Positions 27,627-35,705 of a DNA stretch of 64,000 nt are shown one piece after another; the stretch's first letter is position 1; every line of letters starts with the position of its first letter. Both the position numbers and the translations under genes were made by a program. The notes under the pieces are model-generated. The model had not been told where the DNA came from. It saw nothing but the letters and a program-made list of their open reading frames with translations, and did no database searches. The DNA is taken from contig NZ_JADCKB010000016.1 in NCBI RefSeq assembly GCF_014982785.1, forward strand, positions 1 through 64,000, given 5' to 3'. The stretch is from Ructibacterium gallinarum. GTDB taxonomy: Bacteria > Bacillota > Clostridia > Monoglobales > Monoglobaceae.

Positions 27627-29645
27627 TTATCCTATTTTTATGTTACTTTTGGTAAAAATTGTAGAATTTGAAAAAATTGTATACCAGTCAATATTTTTCC
27701 AGTCTGTTTCTGTCAAAAATTGTAAGCGTGCTTTTCTACCCACTCCGATTATATCTGCTGGAAGCCGGGAGGTTTTTTGCACAAAGGAAGTCATTTCTTC
27801 TTCTAATTTTGCGGCAAGCAGCGGAGCATCTTCTAACGTACCGTGGATTAAATCGGCTTTCAATGTAGGATGAATTTGAATTTGCGCTGTACTTCCTTCC
27901 AACTGAATTTCAATTTTAGATTTTTCTTGACTGGTCACAGCAAAAAGGGAATTGCCAGCTTGAATAGAAATATGATGAGCAGTGCCGCTTAGCAACTTGT
28001 AAAGCATTGCCTCCTGTGCATCAGCGCGGGAGACAAGCCTACCATTTTGAAAAATTCCCATGCCCATCAATTTTTCTTTATCTGCTATAGGTAATACAGG
28101 GTCTTTGCCGGAATCTACGGCGCAAGCTGCAAATTCCCGCAATTCGGTTACAGGCGCATAAGGGGTATTTTGATTTTGAAACAGAAGTTCATAATATCTT
28201 GCAGTACTTTGTTCCAGAGTGGGTTTTACTTGTGTAAGCAATGCTTCGGCAGAATCGGCTAGGCAAAGATTGGTGCTGGGACGTATTTCCCGTTCTTTCA
28301 ACAAGACAGATGTAATATCTGTTAATCCCTCTTCGGCTAATGCAGTGGAAAAGGCAATCACCTTTAAATGCGAAAGTTCTGGTTCTTTACTTAGATGACT
28401 TTTCAGTTGATTTAATGCCAGATAAAAATCGTCATCTTCGATTATTATGTTGTTGACAGTCTTATTAATTTCTGGTGTTTCTTTGGAAGAGGTATTTTCC
28501 TGGTCTTCACCTTCATTTTCTCCACCCATACCGGAGGTGTCGGTAATGGCCCCCATGTTAAGAGGATTGGAAAGCTGGAAAGTATAGCGATAAGCAGAGG
28601 CTTCTCCTTTATCAATGCCCAGGGCAATTAGGTATGCACCTGCTTCTACCTCTCGGCCATCGTAACAGCCGGAGAGAGAAAAAATCATAAAAAAGATTAA
28701 GAAAATGCATAAAGTTTTTGGAAATGTCCGTGCCCTTTTCTTTTTTTTATGAAGGCGAATACCGTGTGCGCATAAAGCAGCCAGGTGCAGTGTCAGTGCT
28801 AAATAGAGAATCGAAGATAAGATAAGGACTGTCAAATAGGCAGCGTCAAGCCTGGACCAAAAACTTCCAAAATAGGCGGTTTTGGCCAAGGGATACACCG
28901 GCACGCCGAAAGAGCCGCCCATTTCAAATGGCTCAGCCATAGCGGCGGCAGTAATGAGAAAAACATTGACAAAAACCGCCGCACTTGCACCTGTCATTAC
29001 GGTTTTCCGAATATTTACTTCTGGCCGGCAGTGGGGGAAAAGTAAAAAAATGAAAATAATATCGCTGTATAAAAACAGTGTAGATAAACCTCGAATGAAA
29101 ACTTGACTTGGCCCGGTTCCCAGAATGGGTGCCAAATAAAGAGGATCAGCATATTTTAATCCTAAAGCGGCAATGGCCAATGTAACTATTCCAATCGGCA
29201 AAATCAACAGAGAATGCATTCGATAAACCGCGCGGGCGCCACACACAGCAGTAAAGACTGCTGCCAGAATAAAAAAGAACATTAAAAACCATAAGGGAGA
29301 ATGTGCATAGGAAACGGTTTGTAGTACGGTAGTACATTCCCGCAGCGCATAGATGGCAGAACCAAGAGTGGCCAAGAAAAAGAGCAGCCGGATCCCATTA
29401 GCGGCGGTGTGTGCGGCAGAACTGGATCCGAGAGAGTAAGGTTTTTCACGGCGAAGGAGTATTGTCAATACAAGGAACAATATCACTAAAAAAAGGATGC
29501 CAGTGTAAAGTGCGGTCAGCCAGCCGGCAGAACCGCTGATTTTACCAAAATTTTGGGGATAAGTTGTAAATATCTTATATATGCATGAGTTGAAAACGAT
29601 ACAGCCTAACTCCCACTTTCCCAGGTATTTTCTCTGTGTATGCAT
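27627..29645 (-). CDS. GerB-GerC fusion: spore germination permease plus Ger(x)C domain
   Basis: A 672-residue protein. Residues 1-300 form a polytopic region of about eight helices resembling the GerAB/APC-type germinant permease. Residues 310-672 are a Ger(x)C domain introduced by its own signal-like helix and lipobox LSGC (Cys 327), with GCYDGREVE directly after, as in normal GerAC lipoproteins. These are usually separate genes; here one frame covers both. The junction carries a run of eight A on the coding strand (28741-28748). The ATG overlaps the gerA stop by one base (TAATG) behind AAAGGAGG. Together with gerA it would form a complete GerA-type germinant receptor in the spore inner membrane. 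Confidence 0.85.
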   Translation of the reverse strand: MHTQRKYLGKWELGCIVFNSCIYKIFTTYPQNFGKISGSAGWLTALYTGILFLVILFLVLTILLRREKPYSLGSSSAAHTAANGIRLLFFLATLGSAIYALRECTTVLQTVSYAHSPLWFLMFFFILAAVFTAVCGARAVYRMHSLLILPIGIVTLAIAALGLKYADPLYLAPILGTGPSQVFIRGLSTLFLYSDIIFIFLLFPHCRPEVNIRKTVMTGASAAVFVNVFLITAAAMAEPFEMGGSFGVPVYPLAKTAYFGSFWSRLDAAYLTVLILSSILYLALTLHLAALCAHGIRLHKKKKRARTFPKTLCIFLIFFMIFSLSGCYDGREVEAGAYLIALGIDKGEASAYRYTFQLSNPLNMGAITDTSGMGGENEGEDQENTSSKETPEINKTVNNIIIEDDDFYLALNQLKSHLSKEPELSHLKVIAFSTALAEEGLTDITSVLLKEREIRPSTNLCLADSAEALLTQVKPTLEQSTARYYELLFQNQNTPYAPVTELREFAACAVDSGKDPVLPIADKEKLMGMGIFQNGRLVSRADAQEAMLYKLLSGTAHHISIQAGNSLFAVTSQEKSKIEIQLEGSTAQIQIHPTLKADLIHGTLEDAPLLAAKLEEEMTSFVQKTSRLPADIIGVGRKARLQFLTETDWKNIDWYTIFSNSTIFTKSNIKIG

Positions 29646-31174
29646 TATGAGTTACCTCCTTTTCCGTTGTGCATCCATTTTCGGCTAATATGGGGCTGAC
29701 GTATTGGATCTTTTGCCTGTAGACTGCGGGGGCGGTGCTCTTTTTTCCAAATGGGACGGATAAGGAGAGAACCCCAGATGGAGTCACCGTTTTTAGGCGC
29801 CAGAGGGGAGAGAAAGGGGACACCAAGGGATTCTGAGGCGGCAAGTAGTGCGGCGGTAATGCACAGTGCGCAAAGAAATCCCAGCAGACCGGAAGCGGCA
29901 CCAAAGATAATAAATAAAAATCGGATTAGTGCCATCGAGCGCGCCAGTGAAGAGGTGGGTGCGGCAAAGGTTCCAAGCCCAGCAATGGATACAATAATAA
30001 TTAGGATTGGACTTACAATATGTGCTTCCACTGCGGCTTGTCCTAAAATCAAGCCTCCGATAATACCCAAGGTGGAGCCAACCGGGCTGGGGACCCGGAT
30101 GGAGGCCTCTTTGATCAGTTCAAAGGCAAGTTCCATTAAAATAAGTTCTGCGACCAACGGAAAGGGGACTTTTTCCCTGCTTTCTTCAATGGCAAGCAAA
30201 AGGTCTGTTGGCAAAATTTCGTGATGATACAGCATGATTGCAATAAAAAGCCCTGGAAGCAGAACGGAGAGGAGCATACCCGCCAATCTGACAAGACGCA
30301 TAAAGTTAGCTTCCGGAACACGAACGTAGCTGTCTTCGGCAGCTTCGGTCAGATCCGAGGCGGTGGTGGGAAGAATCAGGGCAAAAGGGCTGCCTTGTAC
30401 AATGACTGCCACTTTCCCTTCTGCAAGCATAGCGGCCGTACGGTCGGGGCGTTCCGTTTTTAGAATATGTGTCATGGGAAAATAAGTGTTGTCTTCAATC
30501 ATCATTTCTACATCGCCGGCAGAAAAAATATAGGAAGTATCAATTCCTTCTAGACGACGGCGTACTTCGGCCACCAAATTTTCGTTAGTAACGCCGTTTA
30601 GATATAAGAGTGCGCATGGAGTTTTACTGACAGAACCAACCTTAATATTTTCGGCTACCAAATCAGCTGTTTTTAATATTTTACGAACCAAGGCAAGATT
30701 GGTCATAATAATTTCATTAAAGGCTTCCTGTGGACCGGAAAGACTGGCTTCCTGGATTGGCTGACCAACTCCGCGGGCGCTCCAGCCTTTGACATCGGCA
30801 GCAAATGCGCAGGCGCATCCGTCAACAAAAAGCAGGCAGTTTCCAAAGGTTACAGTTTCTTCAACGGTTTCAAAATCACGTACCATAGTCAGCGGACCTA
30901 AGGCAGTCATTTTTTTAAATATCGTTTCTTCCCGCGGAGCCGATAAAGAGGCATCAACGCCACTTTGCAGCAGACTTCGCATTAGGTCACGGTTAATAAA
31001 ATTTTTATTAGCCATACCATCATAAAAAATCAAAAAGCTGTCCGCATAGCCATCGTTAAATTTTACTTGAAATTCGCGGACAATAAAATCAAAATTTTGC
31101 GGGACCTGAAAGCGTTCTTTAATATAATCGAAACTTTTTTGAATTTCCGCCGTAATGGGAGTTTTCTTTTCCAT
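29645..31174 (-). CDS. GerA family spore germination protein (GerAA-like)
   Basis: A 509-residue A subunit of a GerA-type germinant receptor: a soluble N-terminal domain of about 280 residues, then about five membrane helices from roughly 285 to 455 (motifs PFPLVAELILMELAFELIKEA, RVPSPVGSTLGIIGGLILGQAAVEA), then a basic tail. It sits in the spore inner membrane and takes part in sensing germinants. The ATG at 31174 follows AGGTGAT. It is the first gene of the gerA operon and overlaps the gerB-gerC fusion by one base. A sigma-G-like promoter could lie just upstream, but the boxes are too degenerate to call. Confidence 0.93.
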   Translation of the reverse strand: MEKKTPITAEIQKSFDYIKERFQVPQNFDFIVREFQVKFNDGYADSFLIFYDGMANKNFINRDLMRSLLQSGVDASLSAPREETIFKKMTALGPLTMVRDFETVEETVTFGNCLLFVDGCACAFAADVKGWSARGVGQPIQEASLSGPQEAFNEIIMTNLALVRKILKTADLVAENIKVGSVSKTPCALLYLNGVTNENLVAEVRRRLEGIDTSYIFSAGDVEMMIEDNTYFPMTHILKTERPDRTAAMLAEGKVAVIVQGSPFALILPTTASDLTEAAEDSYVRVPEANFMRLVRLAGMLLSVLLPGLFIAIMLYHHEILPTDLLLAIEESREKVPFPLVAELILMELAFELIKEASIRVPSPVGSTLGIIGGLILGQAAVEAHIVSPILIIIVSIAGLGTFAAPTSSLARSMALIRFLFIIFGAASGLLGFLCALCITAALLAASESLGVPFLSPLAPKNGDSIWGSLLIRPIWKKEHRPRSLQAKDPIRQPHISRKWMHNGKGGNS

Positions 31175-31240
31175 ATTATCACCTGCGGATAGTATTTCCC
31201 CAAATAGAAAAATTATACTTTATAAAAAGCCTTCTAAAAC

Positions 31241-31284
31241 AAAAAAACAGCCAAAGCCTGCAACATTCATGTAGGCTTTGACTG
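31241..31284 (-). terminator. Intrinsic terminator of the GHL10 gene
   Basis: On the minus strand CAGTCAAAGCCTA pairs with CAGGCTTTGGCTG and is followed by seven T. It separates the GHL10 gene from the gerA operon. Confidence 0.82.
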
Positions 31285-31321
31285 CATTTTTTAAAATATA
31301 CTATGGCTTGTCCATTCAAAC

Positions 31322-33259
31322 TTATTCTGTCAGAGTTTGGCTATTTTGCATTAGATTTTGAATACGGTACATAAATAAAGCAACTTCAATTCGGGTGGCA
31401 TTGCCCTGAGGATTAATCCAGCCATCGCCATAACCGCTCATTAAACCTGCACCCACGCAGGCAGCCATTGCATCTCTTGCGTAAAAATCAATACTATCTT
31501 TGTCTAAAAAGGCATTGAGGTCGGCTGTGTTGGGTATGGCAGTTAGTATATTTTCTTCCTGTAGGACACGGTATGCCAGAGTTGCCATATCTTGCCGTTT
31601 AATATAATTGTCAGGGTCAAACAGGTTGTTACCATAGCCTTGGGCAATTCCAAGTGTTTTGGCCATGCCAATTTCATTGTAATAATAAGTTCCCGGGTAG
31701 ACGTCATCAAAGTTATCTTCAAATTCGGCTTGTTTTCCTAAAATCCGCAGAAGAAGCACTGTATTGTCTGCACGGGTGATATAAGAATCCGGGTCAAATT
31801 CTGTTTCGCTGCGGCCGCGGATGATTCCTTGAGAAGCAAGTGCATTGACTGCGTCCATAGCCCACCAATAATCATCCATATCCTGGAATTTGTTCACGTA
31901 AGCTTCATCCTCGGGCTTGTCCGTTACAAGAGGGACATCAGATTGCTCGGAATCGGCATTAGAATCGGTTTCGGGAGCAGGCTCCGGAGTGGTTTCCGGA
32001 GTCTGCGGATCGGACGGTTCTTCTCCATTGCTCAGGGATACTGCTGGTTGTGCGTTCAGTTCGGTCATTAGATCAAATATCGCACGATTTTCCAAAAAAG
32101 TGTGGTAAGTAAACATACAATAACCGGAAATCAGATCATTGCTGCGTCCTAAAGCAACATGCTGGCGAAGCTCATTGGTCCCATTATCTCCTGTCCATGC
32201 CGGTAGGGTGCTAGAGGTGGTGCGGTAAGCGCCTTCACCGATGTAGAGGCGTACATCCGTACCATCTACCACATCAGACCACCATTGTGTCAGCACAGAA
32301 TAGTCAGCAATTTCGTATCCAATATTCCAGTAAATTTGAGGCATAATATAGTCGACCCAACCATTTTTTACCCATGCACGGGAGTCGGCATAGATTTGAT
32401 TATAAGACCCCCCGCCATTGGTATCACTGCCTTCCGGCATTTCAGAAGCATTTGCCCAAATGCCACGGGGACTAATACCGAATTCAATATCTGGATTTTC
32501 TGCATGTACAGCTTCATCCATCTGCTGAACCAGCTTATTTACCATAGCCCGGCGCCAGTCCCCCTTATCAGGGTATTCATCTTTATAGAAAGAATAAGTG
32601 GTATCATCGTTGAAATCTCCGGAGGGATAAAAATAATCATCCATATGAATACCGTCAACGTCGTAATTCTTTACAATTTCTACTGCGCCATCCACAATCA
32701 AATTGATGGATGCACTGTCTCCAGGATTGTAGTACATTTTTCCGTCACTGTCATAAATAACCAACTCAGGATGTTGTACTGCGGGGTTGTTGGATGCGAG
32801 TTTGTCGTTGTCCGCCGAGGAGTTGGTGATCCGGTAAGGATTGATCCAAGCGTGAAGTTCCATATTCCGTGCATGTGCTTCTTCAACTGCAAACGCCAGC
32901 GGATCAAAATTTTGATCCGGCGCAGTTCCCTGGGTACCAGTTAAATACCGTGACCAAGGGAAAATGGAGGACGCATATAATGCATCACTGGCGGGACGCA
33001 CCTGAAAGAAAATAGTATTAAATCCCATTGCCTGACAGTTGTCAAGTAGGGTAATCAGGTCGTTTCTTAAAACGTTTGCATCCGTGGTTTGTTGTGAAGG
33101 GTAATCAATATTTGCTACGGTTGAGACCCACACTCCGCGCATCTCACTCCATTTGGCCTGCGCTTGATTTTCGCCGTCCGGTCCACAGAAGAACTGGATC
33201 GAAATCGCTGCACAAAGAAACAATATGAGCATGCGCAGGGAAAACGTATACTTTTTCAT
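31322..33259 (-). CDS. SLH-anchored glycoside hydrolase (GHL10/DUF187 family)
   Basis: A 645-residue exported protein: signal peptide 1-35, a GHL10 TIM-barrel domain at about 38-400 (MRGVWVSTVANIDYPS, IFFQVRPASDALY, LHAWINPYR, DGIHMDDYFYP, YIMPQIYWN), an acidic Pro/Glu linker (about 415-455), and three SLH domains to the end. Members of this family are thought to cleave glycosidic bonds in cell wall polymers; the substrate is not clear from sequence. The SLH domains would hold it on the cell surface, like the NAGPA protein at 1846-4485. The gene has its own promoter and terminator; a CCGCC/GGCGG hairpin lies just before the SD. Confidence 0.9.
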   Translation of the reverse strand: MKKYTFSLRMLILFLCAAISIQFFCGPDGENQAQAKWSEMRGVWVSTVANIDYPSQQTTDANVLRNDLITLLDNCQAMGFNTIFFQVRPASDALYASSIFPWSRYLTGTQGTAPDQNFDPLAFAVEEAHARNMELHAWINPYRITNSSADNDKLASNNPAVQHPELVIYDSDGKMYYNPGDSASINLIVDGAVEIVKNYDVDGIHMDDYFYPSGDFNDDTTYSFYKDEYPDKGDWRRAMVNKLVQQMDEAVHAENPDIEFGISPRGIWANASEMPEGSDTNGGGSYNQIYADSRAWVKNGWVDYIMPQIYWNIGYEIADYSVLTQWWSDVVDGTDVRLYIGEGAYRTTSSTLPAWTGDNGTNELRQHVALGRSNDLISGYCMFTYHTFLENRAIFDLMTELNAQPAVSLSNGEEPSDPQTPETTPEPAPETDSNADSEQSDVPLVTDKPEDEAYVNKFQDMDDYWWAMDAVNALASQGIIRGRSETEFDPDSYITRADNTVLLLRILGKQAEFEDNFDDVYPGTYYYNEIGMAKTLGIAQGYGNNLFDPDNYIKRQDMATLAYRVLQEENILTAIPNTADLNAFLDKDSIDFYARDAMAACVGAGLMSGYGDGWINPQGNATRIEVALFMYRIQNLMQNSQTLTE

Positions 33260-33370
33260 AAGTAAACACTCCTTCAGTCCGCCGTTTGGCGGTAGTTTAA
33301 AAAATCTTTTTACAGATAGAAGACTTTGTCCTCATTGCTTATATATTTATATGAAAGAACTCAAGAAAAT

Positions 33371-33399
33371 AGTATAGCATATCTTTCATAAAATTTCAA
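33371..33399 (-). promoter_or_regulatory. Sigma-A promoter of the GHL10 gene
   Basis: On the minus strand TTGAAA (plus 33394-33399), 17-bp spacer, TATACT (plus 33371-33376). The leader is about 105 nt. Confidence 0.8.
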
Positions 33400-33444
33400 C
33401 TTACAAAGCTGTTACGGTAAATGTTTCCGTTTATCTAAAAACAA

Positions 33445-33526
33445 GAAAGAAGACCGCTTGGGGGAACGGTCTTCAAAGGGAGGGAGTTATGTATTTGCAT
33501 TTTGCAGCGGTTTCTCTCCCGCTACA
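33445..33526 (-). ncRNA. Putative small RNA, copy 1 (GHL10-proximal)
   Basis: Read on the minus strand: a -10-like TATACT (plus 33532-33537), then a transcript of about 80 nt with a 5' hairpin UGUAGCGG/CCGCUGCA (plus 33503-33526), a single-stranded C-rich stretch AACUCCCUCCCUUU (plus 33475-33488), and a terminator hairpin GAAGACCG/CGGTCTTC with loop UUCCCCCAAG (plus 33449-33474). The T-tail is interrupted (TTTCTTGTTTTT). C-rich unpaired motifs are typical of Gram-positive trans-acting sRNAs that target ribosome binding sites. Ends are inferred. Confidence 0.6.
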
Positions 33527-33557
33527 AGTATAGTATAACAGATTCAGAAGAATGTGG

Positions 33558-33595
33558 GTGAATATTTTGTGAAAGATATGTGAATAGTTTGTGAA
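33558..33595 (-). promoter_or_regulatory. Pho-box-like array upstream of sRNA copy 1
   Basis: On the minus strand four TTCAC boxes (three are TTCACA, one TTCACC) begin exactly 11 bp apart; plus-strand GTGAA starts at 33558, 33569, 33580 and 33591. Head-to-tail repeats at one helical turn are the binding pattern of PhoB/PhoP and related OmpR-family regulators. The array ends 20 bp before the -10 box, where an activator replacing a -35 element would sit. Confidence 0.65.
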
Positions 33596-33606
33596 CTCGT
33601 ACAGCC

Positions 33607-33691
33607 AAAAAAAGAAGACCGCTTGGGGGAACGGTCTTCAAAGGGAGGGAGTTATGTATTTGCATTCTGTAGCGGTTTCTCTCCCGCTACA
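33607..33691 (-). ncRNA. Putative small RNA, copy 2
   Basis: Same layout as copy 1. The -10-like TATACT is at plus 33697-33702; the 5' hairpin UGUAGCGG/CCGCUACA (plus 33668-33691) has 8 perfect pairs; the C-rich linker is at plus 33640-33654; and the terminator hairpin (plus 33614-33639) is followed by an uninterrupted run of seven U. Where copy 1 has a G-U pair in the 5' hairpin this copy has A-U, which preserves pairing only for a minus-strand RNA. Confidence 0.65.
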
Positions 33692-33722
33692 AATATAGTA
33701 TAACAGATTCAAAAAAATGTGG

Positions 33723-33760
33723 GTGAATATTTTGTGAAAGATATGTGAATAGTTTGTGAA
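33723..33760 (-). promoter_or_regulatory. Pho-box-like array upstream of sRNA copy 2
   Basis: The same four TTCAC boxes at 11-bp steps; plus-strand GTGAA starts at 33723, 33734, 33745 and 33756. It is identical to the array of copy 1. Confidence 0.65.
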
Positions 33761-33875
33761 CTTACGAACAGGTTTTTTAATACAGGACTTAGCATAAGAT
33801 GGGATGGTAAAAAAAGCGTGAGTTTAGGTTTTGGGACGTTTTTTTGAAAAACTTTGAGTTTTTTGAAAAAAATAC

Positions 33876-33904
33876 TTGAAAAATATTCTTGTGTATGATA
33901 CAAT
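33876..33904 (+). promoter_or_regulatory. Sigma-A promoter of secG
   Basis: TTGAAA (33876-33881), 17-bp spacer, TACAAT (33899-33904), 75 nt before the secG start. Confidence 0.8.
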
Positions 33905-33979
33905 AGCACATACTGGACGTAAGATGTTTTAAGGAACGGTTCGAGATTGATACAGAAAACGAGGAGGAAGTTTTTAAAA

Positions 33980-34537
33980 ATGATGATAGCTTTGACCATT
34001 ATCCATGTAATTATTTCCCTGGCACTTATTGTAGTTGTGCTCTTGCAGCACGGTAAACAGCAGGGATTATCCGGTGCAATTGCAGGCGGTGCAGAAACCT
34101 TTTTTGGAAAAAACAAGGGAAGAACCGTGGATGCTATGCTGAAGAAATTTACAGCTGTTGTTGCAATTTTATTTATTGTGTCTTCTATTACCTTTGCGGC
34201 AATGGCGATTAATGTGTATAATCAGACCAATGCGGAAAATGAGGCGGCCCAAACCACTGAAGAAACTGGAACAGATGCTGCTGGAATAGATGCCACTTCC
34301 CAGCTGACCATGGATGAAAACGGAAATATGGTAGATGCTGAGGGTAATATTATTATGACTGCAGATCAGATTGCGCAGCAGCAGGCAGAGGCTGAAAATG
34401 CAGAAACAGGTACAGCGGCTGACGCTGATACGGCTTCTGAAGCCGATGCAGGTGCAGATGCCAATGCGGAGGCGCCTGAGGCAAGTGCTGCAGCAGATGC
34501 CAGTGCAGCTCCGGCAGCCAGTGCGACAGCAGAATAA
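33980..34537 (+). CDS. secG: Preprotein translocase subunit SecG with long acidic tail
   Basis: SecG, part of the SecYEG channel. The core (1-80) has two helices and the family loop [31 protein letters not shown]. From about residue 83 to 185 there is a low-complexity tail of Ala, Glu, Asp, Thr and Ser with no hydrophobic segment; ordinary SecG is 70-80 residues, so the tail more than doubles it. The frame is open from 33947, but GAGGAGG at 33961-33967 supports ATG 33980 (the next ATG, 33983, is an alternative). It is a single-gene unit between its promoter and terminator. Confidence 0.92.
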   Translation: MMIALTIIHVIISLALIVVVLLQHGKQQGLSGAIAGGAETFFGKNKGRTVDAMLKKFTAVVAILFIVSSITFAAMAINVYNQTNAENEAAQTTEETGTDAAGIDATSQLTMDENGNMVDAEGNIIMTADQIAQQQAEAENAETGTAADADTASEADAGADANAEAPEASAAADASAAPAASATAE

Positions 34538-34552
34538 GACACAAAAAACAGG

Positions 34553-34582
34553 AAGGGCGGACGGTGGTTCGCCCTTTTTTTC
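34553..34582 (+). terminator. Intrinsic terminator after secG
   Basis: AAGGGCG (34553-34559) pairs with CGCCCTT (34570-34576), followed by T. Confidence 0.82.
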
Positions 34583-34615
34583 TATTGATACAGAAGGCAG
34601 GAAAGGAGAAAAGCC

Positions 34616-35572
34616 ATGCGTGATGCAAAGCTTTATATTGTGATTCCGTGTTATAATGAAGAGGCTGTACTCCCGGAAACGGCAAAGCGTTTAGAGTCTT
34701 TGCTTTCTGGTATGATACAAAAAGGCATGGTTAGTAGAGAAAGTCGAACGGTTTTTGTGGATGATGGCAGTAAGGACAAGACTTGGAGCATGATTGCAGA
34801 ATTGTCCCGTAAAAACCCGCTTTTTCAAGGAATCAAGCTTGCACGGAATACGGGGCATCAGAATGCGTTACTTGCCGGATTGCTGAGCATCTGTGAATAT
34901 TGTGACTGTTGTATTTCCGTAGATGCAGATTTGCAGGATGATATTGAAAAAATTCCTGAATTTGTGGCCAAATTTTATGAAGGCTGCGATATTGTTTACG
35001 GGGTGCGGAGCAAACGAGAAACAGACAGTTGGTTCAAACGATTTACCGCCCGTGCCTTTTACAAGTTGATGAAACTTTTGGGAGCGGATGTGGTAGAGAA
35101 TCACGCAGACTACCGTCTTATGAGCCGGAGGGCTATTGAAGCTTTGGCACAGTTCCCTGAGGTCAATTTGTTTTTACGGGGTATGGTGCGGTTGGTAGGC
35201 TTTCGTACCGGAACAGTACATTATGAACGGATGGAGCGTTTTGCAGGTGAAAGCAAATACCCACTAAAAAAAATGTTATCTTTTGCGTTTGACGGAATTA
35301 CTTCATTTAGTATTCAACCCATCCGATTAGTTTGGGGACTGGGTGTTTTTGTCTGCGTCTTGGCAGTGGCAGCCGCTGTTTATACTTTGTGTGCCCGTGC
35401 CTTTGGTGTCAGTGTGACAGGATGGTCCTCTTTGATGATTTCTATCTGGTTTCTGGGCGGTGTGCAGTTAGTATCGGTGGGTGTGATAGGAGAATATATC
35501 GGTAAAATTTATAAGGAAGTCAAACGAAGACCTCGATATATTATAGAAGAAAGCACCTTGGAAGATAAGTAA
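34616..35572 (+). CDS. Family 2 glycosyltransferase, GtrB/DPM1-like
   Basis: A 318-residue membrane glycosyltransferase: a GT-A domain at about 5-230 with VIPCYNEE, VDDGSKDKT and SVDADLQDD, then two membrane helices at about 238-262 and 270-298. The architecture matches GtrB/YkoT-type enzymes that load a sugar from a nucleotide donor onto undecaprenyl phosphate for decoration of wall polymers outside the cell. The sugar cannot be predicted. ATG at 34616 follows AAAGGAG. It lies alone between the secG terminator and the pheST promoter. Confidence 0.9.
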   Translation: MRDAKLYIVIPCYNEEAVLPETAKRLESLLSGMIQKGMVSRESRTVFVDDGSKDKTWSMIAELSRKNPLFQGIKLARNTGHQNALLAGLLSICEYCDCCISVDADLQDDIEKIPEFVAKFYEGCDIVYGVRSKRETDSWFKRFTARAFYKLMKLLGADVVENHADYRLMSRRAIEALAQFPEVNLFLRGMVRLVGFRTGTVHYERMERFAGESKYPLKKMLSFAFDGITSFSIQPIRLVWGLGVFVCVLAVAAAVYTLCARAFGVSVTGWSSLMISIWFLGGVQLVSVGVIGEYIGKIYKEVKRRPRYIIEESTLEDK

Positions 35573-35629
35573 TTTTGATGGGTTTATCGAAAATATACGG
35601 TAAATTATGAAAAAAATCTGTGTTTTTTC

Positions 35630-35658
35630 TTGCCAGTCCGTTACATTTGTGTTATGAT
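35630..35658 (+). promoter_or_regulatory. Sigma-A promoter of pheST
   Basis: TTGCCA (35630-35635), 17-bp spacer, TATGAT (35653-35658). The leader is only about 40 nt, too short for a T-box. Confidence 0.75.
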
Positions 35659-35705
35659 AAATTTAAATGACGAAATTGGCAGAAGATGTTTGGAGGTTTC
35701 ATATC

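Larger units (their letters stand above)
33449..33761 (-). repeat. Tandem duplication of a 148-bp unit
   Basis: Units at 33449-33596 and 33614-33761 are each 148 bp with a 165-bp period, differing at only five positions. Each unit contains, on the minus strand, a four-box TTCAC array, a promoter-like sequence, and a two-hairpin transcript. No protein gene is present in 33260-33979; the remainder holds the GHL10 and secG promoters. Confidence 0.95.

Noticed and set aside
31175-31240. Sigma-G promoter for the gerA operon
   Set aside because: GTATAA and AATACTA lie at about 16 bp but match the consensus too poorly to report as a site.
32285-32944. 219-codon plus-strand frame opposite the GHL10 gene
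   Set aside because: The GHL10 motifs are clear on the minus strand; this frame has no recognised domain.
33487-33530. A 14-codon plus-strand frame with an AGGGAGGGAG ribosome binding site, repeated in both 148-bp units (second at 33652-33695)
   Set aside because: The apparent SD is the complement of the C-rich linker of the minus-strand RNA, and the substitutions between the copies change amino acids while keeping minus-strand pairing.
33449-33761. CRISPR-like array
   Set aside because: Only two units, 148 bp each, without short repeats and unique spacers; no cas genes anywhere in the window.
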